Shown here: positions 38,741 to 48,364 of the stretch, in pieces | Position numbering within the stretch: position 1 is the first letter of the stretch | Layout of the letters: each line of letters opens with the position of its first letter | Assembly (NCBI RefSeq): GCF_000316645.1 | Contig: NC_019684.1 | Coordinates: 6,397,501 to 6,461,500 of the forward strand | Source: Nostoc sp. PCC 7524 | Lineage (GTDB): Bacteria > Cyanobacteriota > Cyanobacteriia > Cyanobacteriales > Nostocaceae | Direction: 5' to 3' | DNA length: 64,000 bases | The notes under the pieces: generated by a model | The model's input: only the letters and a program-made list of their open reading frames with translations | Databases searched by the model: none | What the model was told of the DNA's origin: nothing | Translations under genes and position numbers: made by a program

Positions 38741-39088
38741 ATGTTTCGTAGATTATTATTTGCTGGAACTCTGGTAATTGTGATTTGGCTGGGTCTATTA
38801 TCAAGCCCTGCTTCATCACAGCAAATTGAATCTCGTCTCAATAATTTACAAGCAGATTTCAATCGTATACAGTCACGATTAAATCAAATAGAATCGCAAA
38901 TCAATCAAAACCGCCAACTTCCATCTTCCAGAACATCAATTACAGTACCATCAGGCTCTAGAAGAACTGTATCACAGTCAGAAAGAGAGCGAATGTTTGA
39001 TAGGCTAGCAACATTAGTAGTAGAATTAAAGCAACAAGTTAATCAATTAGAGGAGCGAGTTGATCGGCTGGAGTCACCTAAAAAATAA
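38741..39088 (+). CDS. Exported coiled-coil protein of unknown function
   Basis: 115 residues. A CCAAGGAG ribosome-binding site lies eight bases before the ATG. Signal peptide about 1-26 (TLVIVIWLGLLSSPASSQ). Two coiled-coil stretches follow: residues 28-56 (IESRLNNLQADFNRIQSRL) and 84-112 (LATLVVELKQQVNQLEERV), joined by a Ser/Arg-rich linker. Probably periplasmic and oligomeric. Lies 77 bases after the HCF173-like gene and may be co-transcribed. No family recognised. Confidence 0.78.
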   Translation: MFRRLLFAGTLVIVIWLGLLSSPASSQQIESRLNNLQADFNRIQSRLNQIESQINQNRQLPSSRTSITVPSGSRRTVSQSERERMFDRLATLVVELKQQVNQLEERVDRLESPKK

Positions 39089-39216
39089 AATTTGTGGTGA
39101 CAAGTCCATTCCTATCACTTGCTACGGAAATAGACCAATCACCACTTTCTATCTATTAACTGTGTGTGCTGTGACTCTTGACTAATTGAGCTACAAATTT
39201 GGGTAGATAATCTGGT

Positions 39217-39636
39217 CTAGCCTTCAACAATAATTTTACCAACCATGCCTGCACCACGATGGGGTTCGCAGTAGAAGGTATATTCACCAGCAGGAGTATC
39301 TGCGGCGAAGGTGGTTGTTTCTTTTTGACCAGGACTCATCATCAAGTTTTTGTGAGATAGAGACTTAGCTAAATCGCCACTTTTAGCTGGGTTAAGAGCA
39401 GCATCAAACACAACGTTGTGGGGAGGTACTTTGTTGTTTAACCATTCGATAGTATCGCCTGGTTTAATTGTCAACTTTGCAGGTTCAAATGCCAGCATTC
39501 CCTTATCAGTACCCAGTTTTATTGTGTAAGTTTCAGCCGCAGCACTGGGCGCAAAAATGGCGAAGCTGCTTACAACTAAAACAAGTGACAATACAGCCAA
39601 ACTCAAGCGTCGCCAGCTAGCAGCAATTAATTTCAT
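39217..39636 (-). CDS. petE: Plastocyanin
   Basis: 139 residues: a thylakoid-lumen signal of 34 residues (ending SAAA) and a 105-residue mature protein (ETYTIKLGTDKG). The copper ligands are His73, Cys123, His126 and Met131 (PPHNVVF and YCEPHRGAGM). It carries electrons from cytochrome b6f to photosystem I. The ribosome-binding site TAGGAG is clear. In Anabaena, petE is induced by copper. psbV lies upstream on the same strand, 428 bases away, so petE has its own promoter. Confidence 0.98.
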   Translation of the reverse strand: MKLIAASWRRLSLAVLSLVLVVSSFAIFAPSAAAETYTIKLGTDKGMLAFEPAKLTIKPGDTIEWLNNKVPPHNVVFDAALNPAKSGDLAKSLSHKNLMMSPGQKETTTFAADTPAGEYTFYCEPHRGAGMVGKIIVEG

Positions 39637-40064
39637 GGTGTACTCCTAATCAATAACTTTTATTTTCCCTCTCCCATTTTAAATAAAATTAACGCCAAAT
39701 ATGACAATCTGTCGTAGATAATTTTTTTTTAAGCGATCGCCAAAAATTCATAGCAAAAAAACTGTCAAATAGCAACCACTACGTAATAGTTATTATCTTC
39801 TACTCCCCAACGCCACTTGCTACAAGTCGGCATAGCCGACGACAGTTGCCTTAAGTCGGGAAACCCGCCCACGGCACTGTCTCCCCAACGTAGTGGCTCC
39901 TCCCTACTCCCTGTATGTATTGACAAAAATTCTGAGTCCTGTATTCTGAGTTCCGCATGGTGAGGAATGAGAATTGAAACTGAGGCATAAATCCTCAATC
40001 AATTTCCCTGTCTCCAGCATTCAGAACAAACTTACAGGACTCAGCACTCAATCAACAGTTGTGT
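39637..40064. other. petE upstream region with dispersed repeats
   Basis: Contains the petE promoter region (39637-39760, AT-rich, with a HIP1 site near 39733). From about 39800 to 39915 lies a GC-richer dispersed repeat (GCCACTTGCTACAAGTCGG, GGGAAACCCGCCCACGG), and from about 39900 heptamer-like sequence. The repeat resembles the one at 50336-50390 in reverse complement. The frame 39765-39998 is a product of the repeat. Confidence 0.6.
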
Positions 40065-40556
40065 TTAGTAGTAGATTTTGCCGCCACCCCACTTGTCGCC
40101 AAGAATTTTTGGCTGAAGCAGAATATGACCAGCGATCGCTTTGAGGTCATCGTCGGTCAAATTACGCATTTCGGTGAAAATATCTGCACTCTTGGTGCTG
40201 GGGTGTAATTCGGAAATCTCTTCTTCTCCGTCGTAGGTGGTGGGATTCTTCATATAATCCACCAAACCTTCAACGTTGTCACGCTTGGGTGTTGCTAACG
40301 CTAGGGCTTCTGGTTCAAGTCCTACGTTTTGGTTGGTCTTAGTTACACCACCAACATGACATTGAGCGCAAGCGTATTGGAATAAACGTTTGCCTTCTTT
40401 CACTTGTTTTAAACTAAGTGTGACGGTATCACCCTGATCGTTTAGTTGCACTGTTCGGGTAGCTTCGTCCAGTTCCACAGCTGTTGCGCTACCGACAACT
40501 AACTGAAACGTCAGTAAAACAGTAACTACAACAACGCCAATAAGTCTTCTAAACAT
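40065..40556 (-). CDS. psbV: Photosystem II cytochrome c550
   Basis: 163 residues: a 26-residue lumen signal (ending GSATA) and a 137-residue mature protein (VELDEATRTVQ). The heme motif CAQCH is at residues 63-67. The axial ligands His67 and His118 match mature positions 41 and 92. It stabilises the oxygen-evolving complex on the lumen side. The AAGGGG ribosome-binding site is seven bases before the ATG. It is followed downstream by petE. Confidence 0.98.
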   Translation of the reverse strand: MFRRLIGVVVVTVLLTFQLVVGSATAVELDEATRTVQLNDQGDTVTLSLKQVKEGKRLFQYACAQCHVGGVTKTNQNVGLEPEALALATPKRDNVEGLVDYMKNPTTYDGEEEISELHPSTKSADIFTEMRNLTDDDLKAIAGHILLQPKILGDKWGGGKIYY

Positions 40557-41028
40557 TGTTTCCCCTTAAAGATTTTGACGCTCAACACAGCTAAGAAAGT
40601 GATACTCAATCTCTATATTGCTAGTTAATTATTTTTTGCCATCAGCTAAAACCCAAAATTTGTCTCTGGTGATTTTATACCTAGTTATTTTTGGGGGTGT
40701 TGTAGACAATATTCGGTAAATTATTGCCTTTGCATCCTCTAACGCTAAACAGATTGCTTGCTGTCTGTGAGAAGTTAGAAGTTGGATTAGCACAGACGAA
40801 ACCGTGACTACAGTCACACTGTAGTCTACTGATATCTCTGCGATCGCTAGGTTTACACAACCCATAATGTTTGTTAACTGACAGATAGAGATTGAGTCGC
40901 TGTAATACCAATATCACGTTAGGAGTGCAATTTGTTGCTCAAAATTGGGAATGGGGGATCAGGGGAGGCAGGGGAAGCAGGGGGAGCAGAGGAGCAGAGG
41001 AGAAAAACTAATGACTATCGACTATTAA
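40557..41028. other. psbV upstream region, with STRR tract
   Basis: Holds the psbV promoter region. A hairpin GACTACAGT/ACTGTAGTC sits at 40806-40826. A G-rich tract of GGGGAGGCA/GGGGAAGCA/GGAGCAGA units runs from about 40955 to 41005, directly after the MalG-like gene's stop. The two 78-codon minus-strand frames near 40629-40917 lack protein character. Confidence 0.55.
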
Positions 41029-41889
41029 CTACCCCTTCCCACCAGTGAAGGTGGCGCTTTTGATGAAGTAGCGGTTGAAAAAGGCGTAAATACATAAGGC
41101 TGGTAAGGTAAATACCATTGAAGCGGCCATGATGTAGTTCCAGTAGCTGATGTACTGGCCTTTGAAGCTGTTTAAGCCCAAGGGGAGGGTAAACATTTCT
41201 GGATCAAATAATATGACAATAGGTAATAGAAAATTATTCCAACTACCCATAAACACAAACACTGCTTGTGCTGCTAATGCTGGTTTAGCTAAAGGTAAAA
41301 TAATATACCTAAAAATACCAAAGGTATTTAAGCCATCTAGTTGGGCGGCTTCTTCTAATTCTTTGGGAAAGTTAACGAAAAACTGCCGCATCATAAATAT
41401 AAACGTGGCGTTGACCATACTAGGTATAATCATGCCCTGATAAGAATTCAGCCAGCCAATGGCTTTTAAAATCAAAAATGTGGGAATCAGTGTAATTTGT
41501 GCTGGTACTGCTAGCACAGCCAAAATGAGGAAAAACCAGAAATTTCTGCCCACAAAGCGCAGTCTAGCTAAGGCGTAACCAGCCATTGAATTAAACAGCA
41601 AGTTTAACCCCGTGACGCTGATAGCAATGAACACACTATTGAATAGCCAACGTAAAAATAGGGGTTCTTGTAAGAAGATTTGTTTGTAGTTATCAAGGGT
41701 AAAATTTTGTGGAAAAAAATTAGGTTCACCACTGATAATCTCTGAAAGAGGCTTAAATGATGCAGACAACGCCCATAGAAAAGGAATTAAGGTAATGACT
41801 GCATAGATAGTCAACACAACATACAGCAGCAACTTAGTTCCAGAGAAATGACGCAGCATGAGGAATGTAAAATAGTGCGACCATTTCAA
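41029..41889 (-). CDS. Sugar ABC transporter permease, MalG-type
   Basis: 286 residues. Six membrane segments, with the EAA loop EEAAQLDGLNTFGIFRYI near 195-212 that docks the ATPase. Family: MalG/CUT1 inner-membrane permease for sugars. The listed start is a TTG at 41889 with GGAGG just upstream, abutting the preceding stop codon (TAATTG). An ATG at 41856 (MLRHFSGTK) is an alternative. Its likely partner, the MalF-type permease, lies 7 kb away at 49109. No sugar-binding protein or ATPase gene is in the window. Confidence 0.88.
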   Translation of the reverse strand: MKWSHYFTFLMLRHFSGTKLLLYVVLTIYAVITLIPFLWALSASFKPLSEIISGEPNFFPQNFTLDNYKQIFLQEPLFLRWLFNSVFIAISVTGLNLLFNSMAGYALARLRFVGRNFWFFLILAVLAVPAQITLIPTFLILKAIGWLNSYQGMIIPSMVNATFIFMMRQFFVNFPKELEEAAQLDGLNTFGIFRYIILPLAKPALAAQAVFVFMGSWNNFLLPIVILFDPEMFTLPLGLNSFKGQYISYWNYIMAASMVFTLPALCIYAFFNRYFIKSATFTGGKG

Positions 41890-42786
41890 TTATCCTCCAG
41901 ATAAAGCTTGCTGTAACTTTTTGCAGCTTTTTTCAATGGCATCAATGCTACCAGCATTGATAAATCCGTAATAATCAAGTACATAAACGCGGTTATTTTG
42001 AGTTGCTGCTAATTTCTGCCAGAAAGATTGTTTTTTCCAATCATCTAAGACTGATGTTGATTGTTGTTGCGGCGGATTAACTACCAGTACAACTTCGGGA
42101 TTAACTTCTAAAACTTTCTCTGGTGACAGGGTGATATAACCACGAAATTGACTTTTGCCTTGTAAATCCGCAGTGACATTTTGTACTTTAAATTGAGTCA
42201 GTAAATCGCCTGCCCAACTATTTTTGTTAGGGGATAAAATTGGTTGAGAACTGACTAATGCTAAAGTTGATACATTCTGTTGAGGGATATTACTAATAAA
42301 ACTTTGATAGCGGTTGATTAAAGGCTGGGGGTCAGCATTAATATATTGAGCTAAGTCTTGTGTCAGCTTTTCTAGCGCCTGCCAGCTATCAAGTTTATAA
42401 GTATAGACGGTAATACCTAATTCTTTTAATCTCTGGGTTTCTTGGGTAAAAAAGCCCTCTGGGATGATGGCTAAATCGGGTTTGAGTGCGATAATTTTTT
42501 CTAAATTAGGTGGGGTTTGATTTTCACTAACACGAGGAATATCTTTGAATCTGGAATCTTTTTGAAATAAACTACTACCAGTCATACCTACCAATTTAGT
42601 TTGATCCAATTGGTAGATAATATCAGCAGCAATAGTAGATAGTGCCACTACTTTTTTAACAGATGTTTGTGGTGATGTCACACTCTTATTTTGGATTGTG
42701 GGTAAGACTTGTGCTTGAGGAGTAGGTGTAGAATTACAAGCGCCTAAAGCCAAAAATAATAAGCAAGATATCCAGCGTTGATACAT
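41890..42786 (-). CDS. Iron-siderophore/heme-type ABC binding lipoprotein
   Basis: 298 residues from the ATG at 42786 (MYQRWISCLLFLALGAC). The lipobox places the modified Cys near residue 17, so it is membrane-anchored in the periplasm. A longer frame overlaps the receptor gene and is rejected. The fold is the FhuD/BtuF type, with KVVALSTIAADIIYQL, NLEKIIALKPDLAIIPEGFF and the C-terminal NRVYVLDYYGFIN. It should bind a metal complex delivered through the TonB receptor encoded 28 bases upstream, forming one operon. Ligand (heme, siderophore, or B12) not set by sequence. Confidence 0.84.
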   Translation of the reverse strand: MYQRWISCLLFLALGACNSTPTPQAQVLPTIQNKSVTSPQTSVKKVVALSTIAADIIYQLDQTKLVGMTGSSLFQKDSRFKDIPRVSENQTPPNLEKIIALKPDLAIIPEGFFTQETQRLKELGITVYTYKLDSWQALEKLTQDLAQYINADPQPLINRYQSFISNIPQQNVSTLALVSSQPILSPNKNSWAGDLLTQFKVQNVTADLQGKSQFRGYITLSPEKVLEVNPEVVLVVNPPQQQSTSVLDDWKKQSFWQKLAATQNNRVYVLDYYGFINAGSIDAIEKSCKKLQQALSGG

Positions 42787-42814
42787 ATTAAAACTATTGG
42801 GAAAATGAACAAGA

Positions 42815-45148
42815 TTAAAAACGAACTGTGAGACTAGCAGCAAAGTTAATACCAGGTTGTGTATATAAATCAAGGAAGCGATCGCCTGCATTAACACCCC
42901 GGACATCAGACCATTCAATATACCGTTCATTGAATAAGTTGAAAATCCCCAGGTTTAAAGTTGTATTGCGATTAAAGTTGTAGTAACCCAGTAAATCTAC
43001 AACATTGTAAGCTTTAGGTTTAAAGAAATTACTATTACTAACTCTGTCTTTATCTGCTACAACAGTAGTTGCTAATTCTGCTCCCCAAATATCACCCGGA
43101 GAACGATAGCGAAGTCCTAAAACTGCTTTGAAAGGATCTATCGAATCCAGAGGTTGATTTGTTTCTTTGTTATCACCTACAGCATAAGCAAAACCACCAA
43201 ATAAACTCACACCGTCGGAAGTGTTACTGAAGCGATATTCACCTTTAGCTTCAATCCCGTAAATTCTTGCACCCCTAATATTTTGACTTTGAAATTGTTG
43301 AAATGGTCTACCACCTATGCGTAATACTCCAACTTGTACAGAATCAATAAAATTGTCGTAGCGGTTATAAAATCCTGTGAGACTAAATTTACCTTGAGGA
43401 AAATTACCTCGGATACCTACTTCATAGCTATCACTGGTTTCTGGTTTCAAATTAGCATTAGGTAATACTGTGTAACCAAAAGCAAAATTGGTAAAAGCCA
43501 GTGTGGCATCATCGTAGGGAGGGCTACGAAAACCACGGGCATATTGAGCAAATAATGAAACTTCTGGTGTCACTTTGGCAACTATACCCAAGCGTGGTGA
43601 AATAGCCGAATCAGAAAAACCTTTTACTTCATAATTTTGAGTGTTGATTCTATTAAAATCATCGTCTCTGTTAGGACTTAACTGATAATAGTCATAACGA
43701 ATTCCTGGGATTAAAGTAATTCTGCCATCAGCAAATTCAATTTCATTCTGTACATAAACTCCACCCCTTAATGTGTTGGTATCGGGGAATGTTTTATTAG
43801 GGAAGAGTTCGCCTATGACATTTTTTGTCACTGCGCCAGTAGTTTCATTAAACTCTGTGGCATCACGGGGACGAGTAGTGGCAGTATTAAATAAATCAAA
43901 ACCGTAGGTAAGACGATGATTAACATTCCCCGTTTTGAAATTACTTTCTAACTGAACATCTCCCCCAATAATTTGTTGAGAAAACTCATTTTTCTGTACC
44001 CGACGAATGTTTTGTCTAGCATTGTTAATAAAACGTGTTTCTACTTGCTCTGTCGTGTCTGCATCTTGGTAATAAAGCTGCCATCTTAAGTTTTGGAATA
44101 ATGAACTATTAGGATTAGCATAGTCATGACTGAAACTAATTCTCCCTCGTCGCACATCATCTTCTGCAAATTGACTAACTGTTGTTAATCTTGTAAAAGG
44201 ATTAAACCCCGCAGAACTTCTAACATCAGTATCAGTGTTGCGATCAAGTAATTCACCAGTCAGCCTAAAAGTATTATTATCATTTGGACGAAAAACAACT
44301 TTACTAAAGAAGTTATTACTCCCTATATCTTGAGGATTAGGTGCAATTCCGCCATAGTTCTGAAGTTCATTTTGATCACGGCGAGTATATTGTAATAACC
44401 CTGATAAATTTTCATCTCCCCCAGCAAGAGTTATAGTTCCAGCTAACCCATAATCAGAAGTGTTATGGCTGACTTTGCCACTTACATAGAAAGGACGATT
44501 AAAAATACTTAAATAATCTTCTGGATCTTTGGTAATGAAAGAAACAACGCCGCCAATGGCATCACTACCGTAAAGAGTAGAAGCAGGGCCACGGATAATT
44601 TCTACTGTTCTCAGAGATTCAAAATCGACTAAATCACGGCTAGTAGTAAAGTAAAGATCAGGTACACGAACATTGTCTACTTGGATTAATACACGATTAC
44701 CTTCAATGCCGCGAATATTAATACTAGAATTACCTCCACGGGTGGGGCGATTGCGTACAGATACGCCGGGTTCGTAACGAATTAAATCTTTGATATCGCG
44801 GATAAAAAGATTTTGAATATCTTCATCATCAATGACGGTAATTGTCCCAGCAGAATCTTGTAATGCTCTAGGTGTACGAGTTCCTGTGACAGTAATTTCA
44901 ATATCTGCTTCACTGCTAGTTGTTTCATCTTTCTGTTGACAGGCTTCTGGCAAGTCTTGATTATTAGCTTCTACTTGGTTATCTTCAGGGGGACATTCCT
45001 CCTGTATTTCCTCTTGCTTTTCTTTGAGTAATTCAGCGTTACGATTTGGCAAACTAATTTCATGCAATTGGGCAATTTCTGCTGATGCAGCCGAGAGATT
45101 ACCAAAAGTAATTAATAGGATGTTGAAAAAAAGTAAATTGGTTTTCAT
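42815..45148 (-). CDS. TonB-dependent outer-membrane receptor, heme/siderophore type
   Basis: 777 residues from the ATG at 45148 (MKTNLLFFN), which begins a signal peptide of about 25 residues. An acidic linker rich in Glu, Gln and Asn (about 40-85) leads to the plug domain: EITVTGTRTPRAL and RGIEGNRVLIQVDNVRVPDLYF, then the RGPASTLYGSDAIGGVVSF signature. The rest is a 22-strand barrel ending in FAASLTVRF, with the typical aromatic C-terminus. GIEGNRVLIQVDNVRVPD resembles hemoglobin/heme receptors. It takes up its ligand with TonB energy and passes it to the lipoprotein encoded downstream. No AMIN domain is seen. Confidence 0.9.
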   Translation of the reverse strand: MKTNLLFFNILLITFGNLSAASAEIAQLHEISLPNRNAELLKEKQEEIQEECPPEDNQVEANNQDLPEACQQKDETTSSEADIEITVTGTRTPRALQDSAGTITVIDDEDIQNLFIRDIKDLIRYEPGVSVRNRPTRGGNSSINIRGIEGNRVLIQVDNVRVPDLYFTTSRDLVDFESLRTVEIIRGPASTLYGSDAIGGVVSFITKDPEDYLSIFNRPFYVSGKVSHNTSDYGLAGTITLAGGDENLSGLLQYTRRDQNELQNYGGIAPNPQDIGSNNFFSKVVFRPNDNNTFRLTGELLDRNTDTDVRSSAGFNPFTRLTTVSQFAEDDVRRGRISFSHDYANPNSSLFQNLRWQLYYQDADTTEQVETRFINNARQNIRRVQKNEFSQQIIGGDVQLESNFKTGNVNHRLTYGFDLFNTATTRPRDATEFNETTGAVTKNVIGELFPNKTFPDTNTLRGGVYVQNEIEFADGRITLIPGIRYDYYQLSPNRDDDFNRINTQNYEVKGFSDSAISPRLGIVAKVTPEVSLFAQYARGFRSPPYDDATLAFTNFAFGYTVLPNANLKPETSDSYEVGIRGNFPQGKFSLTGFYNRYDNFIDSVQVGVLRIGGRPFQQFQSQNIRGARIYGIEAKGEYRFSNTSDGVSLFGGFAYAVGDNKETNQPLDSIDPFKAVLGLRYRSPGDIWGAELATTVVADKDRVSNSNFFKPKAYNVVDLLGYYNFNRNTTLNLGIFNLFNERYIEWSDVRGVNAGDRFLDLYTQPGINFAASLTVRF

Positions 45149-46018
45149 GATTTTATGGCACTGGAAAATCAAGGTTAATGTGGCAACAATAACCAGCAAA
45201 TAATCAAATTATGAGTAGGAGTGTTTTAATTACAGGCTTTACGTCACTAAACTCTTGGCTTTACAAGGTGTCAGGCAATACAGTTTAGGTAAGGAGAAAA
45301 GTAGATTAAGTTGTTTGCTCTTCAATCCAGATATTTTTGTATTTAAGAATTTCATCATAATCAAAAAATATTATTAATAATTTTCATAAGTTAAGATGCT
45401 AAATGTACTCACATTTGCAATAACTCAAAACTAAAAATGGCCATAATTAATCAACCTACATCTGTGGAGATTCCTAATAGGTATGGATTGACCAGCCCAT
45501 TACACAGGTAGTAGGATGTTCCTAAAGCTACGCCACTATGGCTACTTCAGTTAGCTAAACTCTCATTATTCCCAGATAAAAGCAAAGTTACCAACAGTAA
45601 TGGATGTCTGTGAATATACTCCGCCTACGCCCCCAGGACTTTAAGTAGAAAAGCTGACTTTTGTCACTTCATCTTTTTTATCTCAGTAGTTATCTGTAAA
45701 TCATTAGAATACTAATGCAACTTTTTGTCAACTACTTTATTGAAAAAATATATCATTAATTTCTCAAATTAGGGCAAAGGAACTAATTAGAGGATGTCAA
45801 GTAACAAGACTATTGGCTTTGGAGGGTGTAATACCAATTCACAACGATGCTCCCACCCTGCTCTAAGCGCAGCTATACCGTAGGCTGTACGCAATTAAAA
45901 AACTTAGATGCAGCAAAGCTTTCAGGGTTTACATCTGTATCATATTTTTCGTGAAATGGTATTACTTCCTGGCTTAAGAAGCTACGTATTTGGTAAAATA
46001 TTGTTACCAAACAGCCAT
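45149..46018. other. Long intergenic region upstream of the TonB receptor
   Basis: 870 bases. The stretch 45362-45400 is very AT-rich (ATATTATTAATAATTTTCAT) and could contain a Fur-type operator for the receptor gene, but this is weak. Short dispersed-repeat words occur near 45525-45545 and 45620-45640 (CTCCGCCTACGCC). The minus-strand frame 45873-46100 overlaps the next gene and is not called. No riboswitch recognised. Confidence 0.45.
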
Positions 46019-46633
46019 TTAATTTTGCATATCCCACTGAAATTCTGCTAACAATAACAAAGAAAAAGACATGACAATACCAGTAAATAAAAACTGCCAA
46101 CTGCTAAAGTAAGGCAAAAGCAAGGTTGCTAATATATGAAGTAACCCGATAAAAATTAAAGCGCGAGAATGTACTCCTATGCCAGTAAATAAATAACCAA
46201 TAGCACTTAAACCTAGCCATAAGTTACAAATTTGAACTAATAGTTCACCCCAGCCGAAGAAGATAGCATAATTAGTACAAATAAGCCCACATAACATGAG
46301 AATTATCCAACAATAAAGTAACCATATCAAGCCTTTTTTATATAGCCAATAATTGGACAATGCCACCATTGCTAATAGTCCAGTAAAACTGATTAATGAC
46401 CATAAAATTGTTTGTGTTATCCAGTTAATTGATAAAAACTGGGCTGTGATAAACATGGGAAATATAAGTAATGCCCAAACTATCAAAGCTAAATCTATTT
46501 GAGTATATAGATTTGAATATAGTTGATAATTGCCTATTCGCCATTGGAAATAAAAACATTGAGAAGATTTATCGATTGGTAAATTAATCCGCTTGCGACG
46601 AAGTGGCGGTACAGAATTATCAAAAAAGCTCAT
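46019..46633 (-). CDS. Unknown integral membrane protein
   Basis: 204 residues. A basic N-terminus (PPLRRKRINLP) is followed by six hydrophobic segments near 47-66, 74-94, 100-117, 121-142, 150-168 and 175-195. No conserved motif that I recognise. It lies between the TonB receptor and the NCS2-type permease on the same strand, 135 bases downstream of the latter, and could be co-transcribed with it. Function unknown. Confidence 0.72.
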   Translation of the reverse strand: MSFFDNSVPPLRRKRINLPIDKSSQCFYFQWRIGNYQLYSNLYTQIDLALIVWALLIFPMFITAQFLSINWITQTILWSLISFTGLLAMVALSNYWLYKKGLIWLLYCWIILMLCGLICTNYAIFFGWGELLVQICNLWLGLSAIGYLFTGIGVHSRALIFIGLLHILATLLLPYFSSWQFLFTGIVMSFSLLLLAEFQWDMQN

Positions 46634-46768
46634 ATTCTTATATTTTTACTAAAAACCAGGGATAAAAATGAATTGTTCAGTAAAATAATCGCGTTAAAAA
46701 TAGATTTAGAGTGATAAAAAATCCAGAAAGATTATAGATATTCAGACTATGAAAGTAGACAAGCAATC

Positions 46769-48364
46769 TTAAGTTTGCTTATCTGCAATATCAGTTTTAC
46801 TTTGCCTGTGAACGTAGAATAAAAGAATTGCAAATAAGCAATAACCTACTGCCCATTCACCACCTGCTCCCCAGTGAAACACCCCCACCGTGTCGGCTTC
46901 AGTCCAGCGATAACTGTGCATACCTCCTAACCAGGAAAATAGAGATGCCAGTATTGCCCAAATAGCTGCTTTCTGAAATTCCCGTTCAATGATGTAGACC
47001 ATGATGGATGCGAGAACAATAGTGGTGAGAATATAGCCCTGTTCTAGAGCAAATGCTCCATCCATAAACAAACTTTTGAGTTGAAACTGCTCAATTACAG
47101 CAGAAGTGAAGGGACGTTCTGCTGTACCCATATCTCCGACTCTTAAAGCAGCCTTAGCCACAAGCGCACCCCAAGCAGCAATTGATACTAATAAACCCAC
47201 TACGACCGCAGGAATATGACGCAAAGGTGAGGCAGTAAAGGCTTGCGTGACAATACAAACGGCAATAGCAATAAAAATTGCCATTCCTGCTTCAATTGGC
47301 ACAAAATAAGCAACTAATGAAACTGTACCGCTTAAGGCAAGGATAGAAGTAAAAACTCCAGTCAGTATGGAATAGCTCCATCCAGACTCCATTGCTTTCC
47401 ATGCTTGATGACCTGAATAAATAATTGTCGGAAAACAAGAGCCAGAAACAGCAGCGAGCAGTGTAAACACTCCTTGTGCCATCAGAGCAGATTTTCGAGG
47501 ATAGGAGTCTCCAACTGCTTCTGCCGTTTCTAAATTCTGAAAAGCACAAATAAATTCAGAAATCCCCAGAGGAACGATAACACCGAGGTATTCCCATAAA
47601 AAGCCCTTTCCCTGCCATAATTGTCCTAACCAAATTCCTGGGGTGTAAATGCCAATTGGTTGTAAAGCTTGCTTTAAGTTGACGTTATCCCAGTGCATTA
47701 AACCTGTTCCCCAAGCTAATACGGTTCCCAGTAGAATCGCCAATAAACCGGCTGGAATAGCAAACTTAACTCTGCCAAAGTAAGCCAACAAGATGATACC
47801 CAAAGGAACAAAACTCACAATTGGATAGGTAAAGGTTCGTAAGAAAAAGCCCATAGCGATAAATGTCAGGGCAATTCCTCCTAAAGTTGACAGATGAGCT
47901 GCTAAGGGAATGTATCGCTGGAGAAAATTTACCACCCACAAAAGTGCAAGCTTGATAACTCCAGAACCCAAACAAGCAACTATACCAGCCTGCCAAGCTA
48001 ATTCCCCAGCTGCTTCAGGGGAAGCACCTTGAGCAATTGCTGCTGTGCGTACTGGCAGCATGATCAGAAAAATATATGGTAAGACAGTGATGGTATTAAC
48101 ACCATAGGGTAACGCTGTCATGTCAAGTCTTGACTGCTGTTTGCCTTCATGGTGAGCGAGCCAAGCATAAAAGCAGTTGCCTACACATACACTAAGTGCA
48201 ATTCCTGGCAAAATACGTCCGTAAATCAGGTTAGGACTAAAACCCAATACTTCTTGACACAGAGTAACAATTAGGATCAATTTGACAAAGTTTTCTAAAG
48301 CTAGCGCCACAAATCCTTCTATGTCTCCAGGCAAAAATAAACGGCGCAATGTAATTGTTAGCAC
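46769..48364 (-). CDS. NCS2-type (xanthine/uracil-like) permease
   Basis: 531 residues from a GTG start with GAGG upstream. About 12-14 membrane segments. The sequence has features of the nucleobase:cation symporter fold: TALPYGVNTITVLPYIFL near 85-102, and ISEFICAFQNLETAEAVGDSYPRKSALMAQG near 265-295. The latter resembles the QNxGV-like segment of the family. Transports a small anion or base, but substrate unknown. It is in the 7-kb stretch between the MalG- and MalF-type genes. Confidence 0.82.
   Translation of the reverse strand: MLTITLRRLFLPGDIEGFVALALENFVKLILIVTLCQEVLGFSPNLIYGRILPGIALSVCVGNCFYAWLAHHEGKQQSRLDMTALPYGVNTITVLPYIFLIMLPVRTAAIAQGASPEAAGELAWQAGIVACLGSGVIKLALLWVVNFLQRYIPLAAHLSTLGGIALTFIAMGFFLRTFTYPIVSFVPLGIILLAYFGRVKFAIPAGLLAILLGTVLAWGTGLMHWDNVNLKQALQPIGIYTPGIWLGQLWQGKGFLWEYLGVIVPLGISEFICAFQNLETAEAVGDSYPRKSALMAQGVFTLLAAVSGSCFPTIIYSGHQAWKAMESGWSYSILTGVFTSILALSGTVSLVAYFVPIEAGMAIFIAIAVCIVTQAFTASPLRHIPAVVVGLLVSIAAWGALVAKAALRVGDMGTAERPFTSAVIEQFQLKSLFMDGAFALEQGYILTTIVLASIMVYIIEREFQKAAIWAILASLFSWLGGMHSYRWTEADTVGVFHWGAGGEWAVGYCLFAILLFYVHRQSKTDIADKQT

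Noticed and set aside
45149..45400. Cobalamin riboswitch upstream of the TonB receptor
   Set aside because: No B12 box-like sequence was found by eye, and the receptor looks more like a heme or siderophore type.
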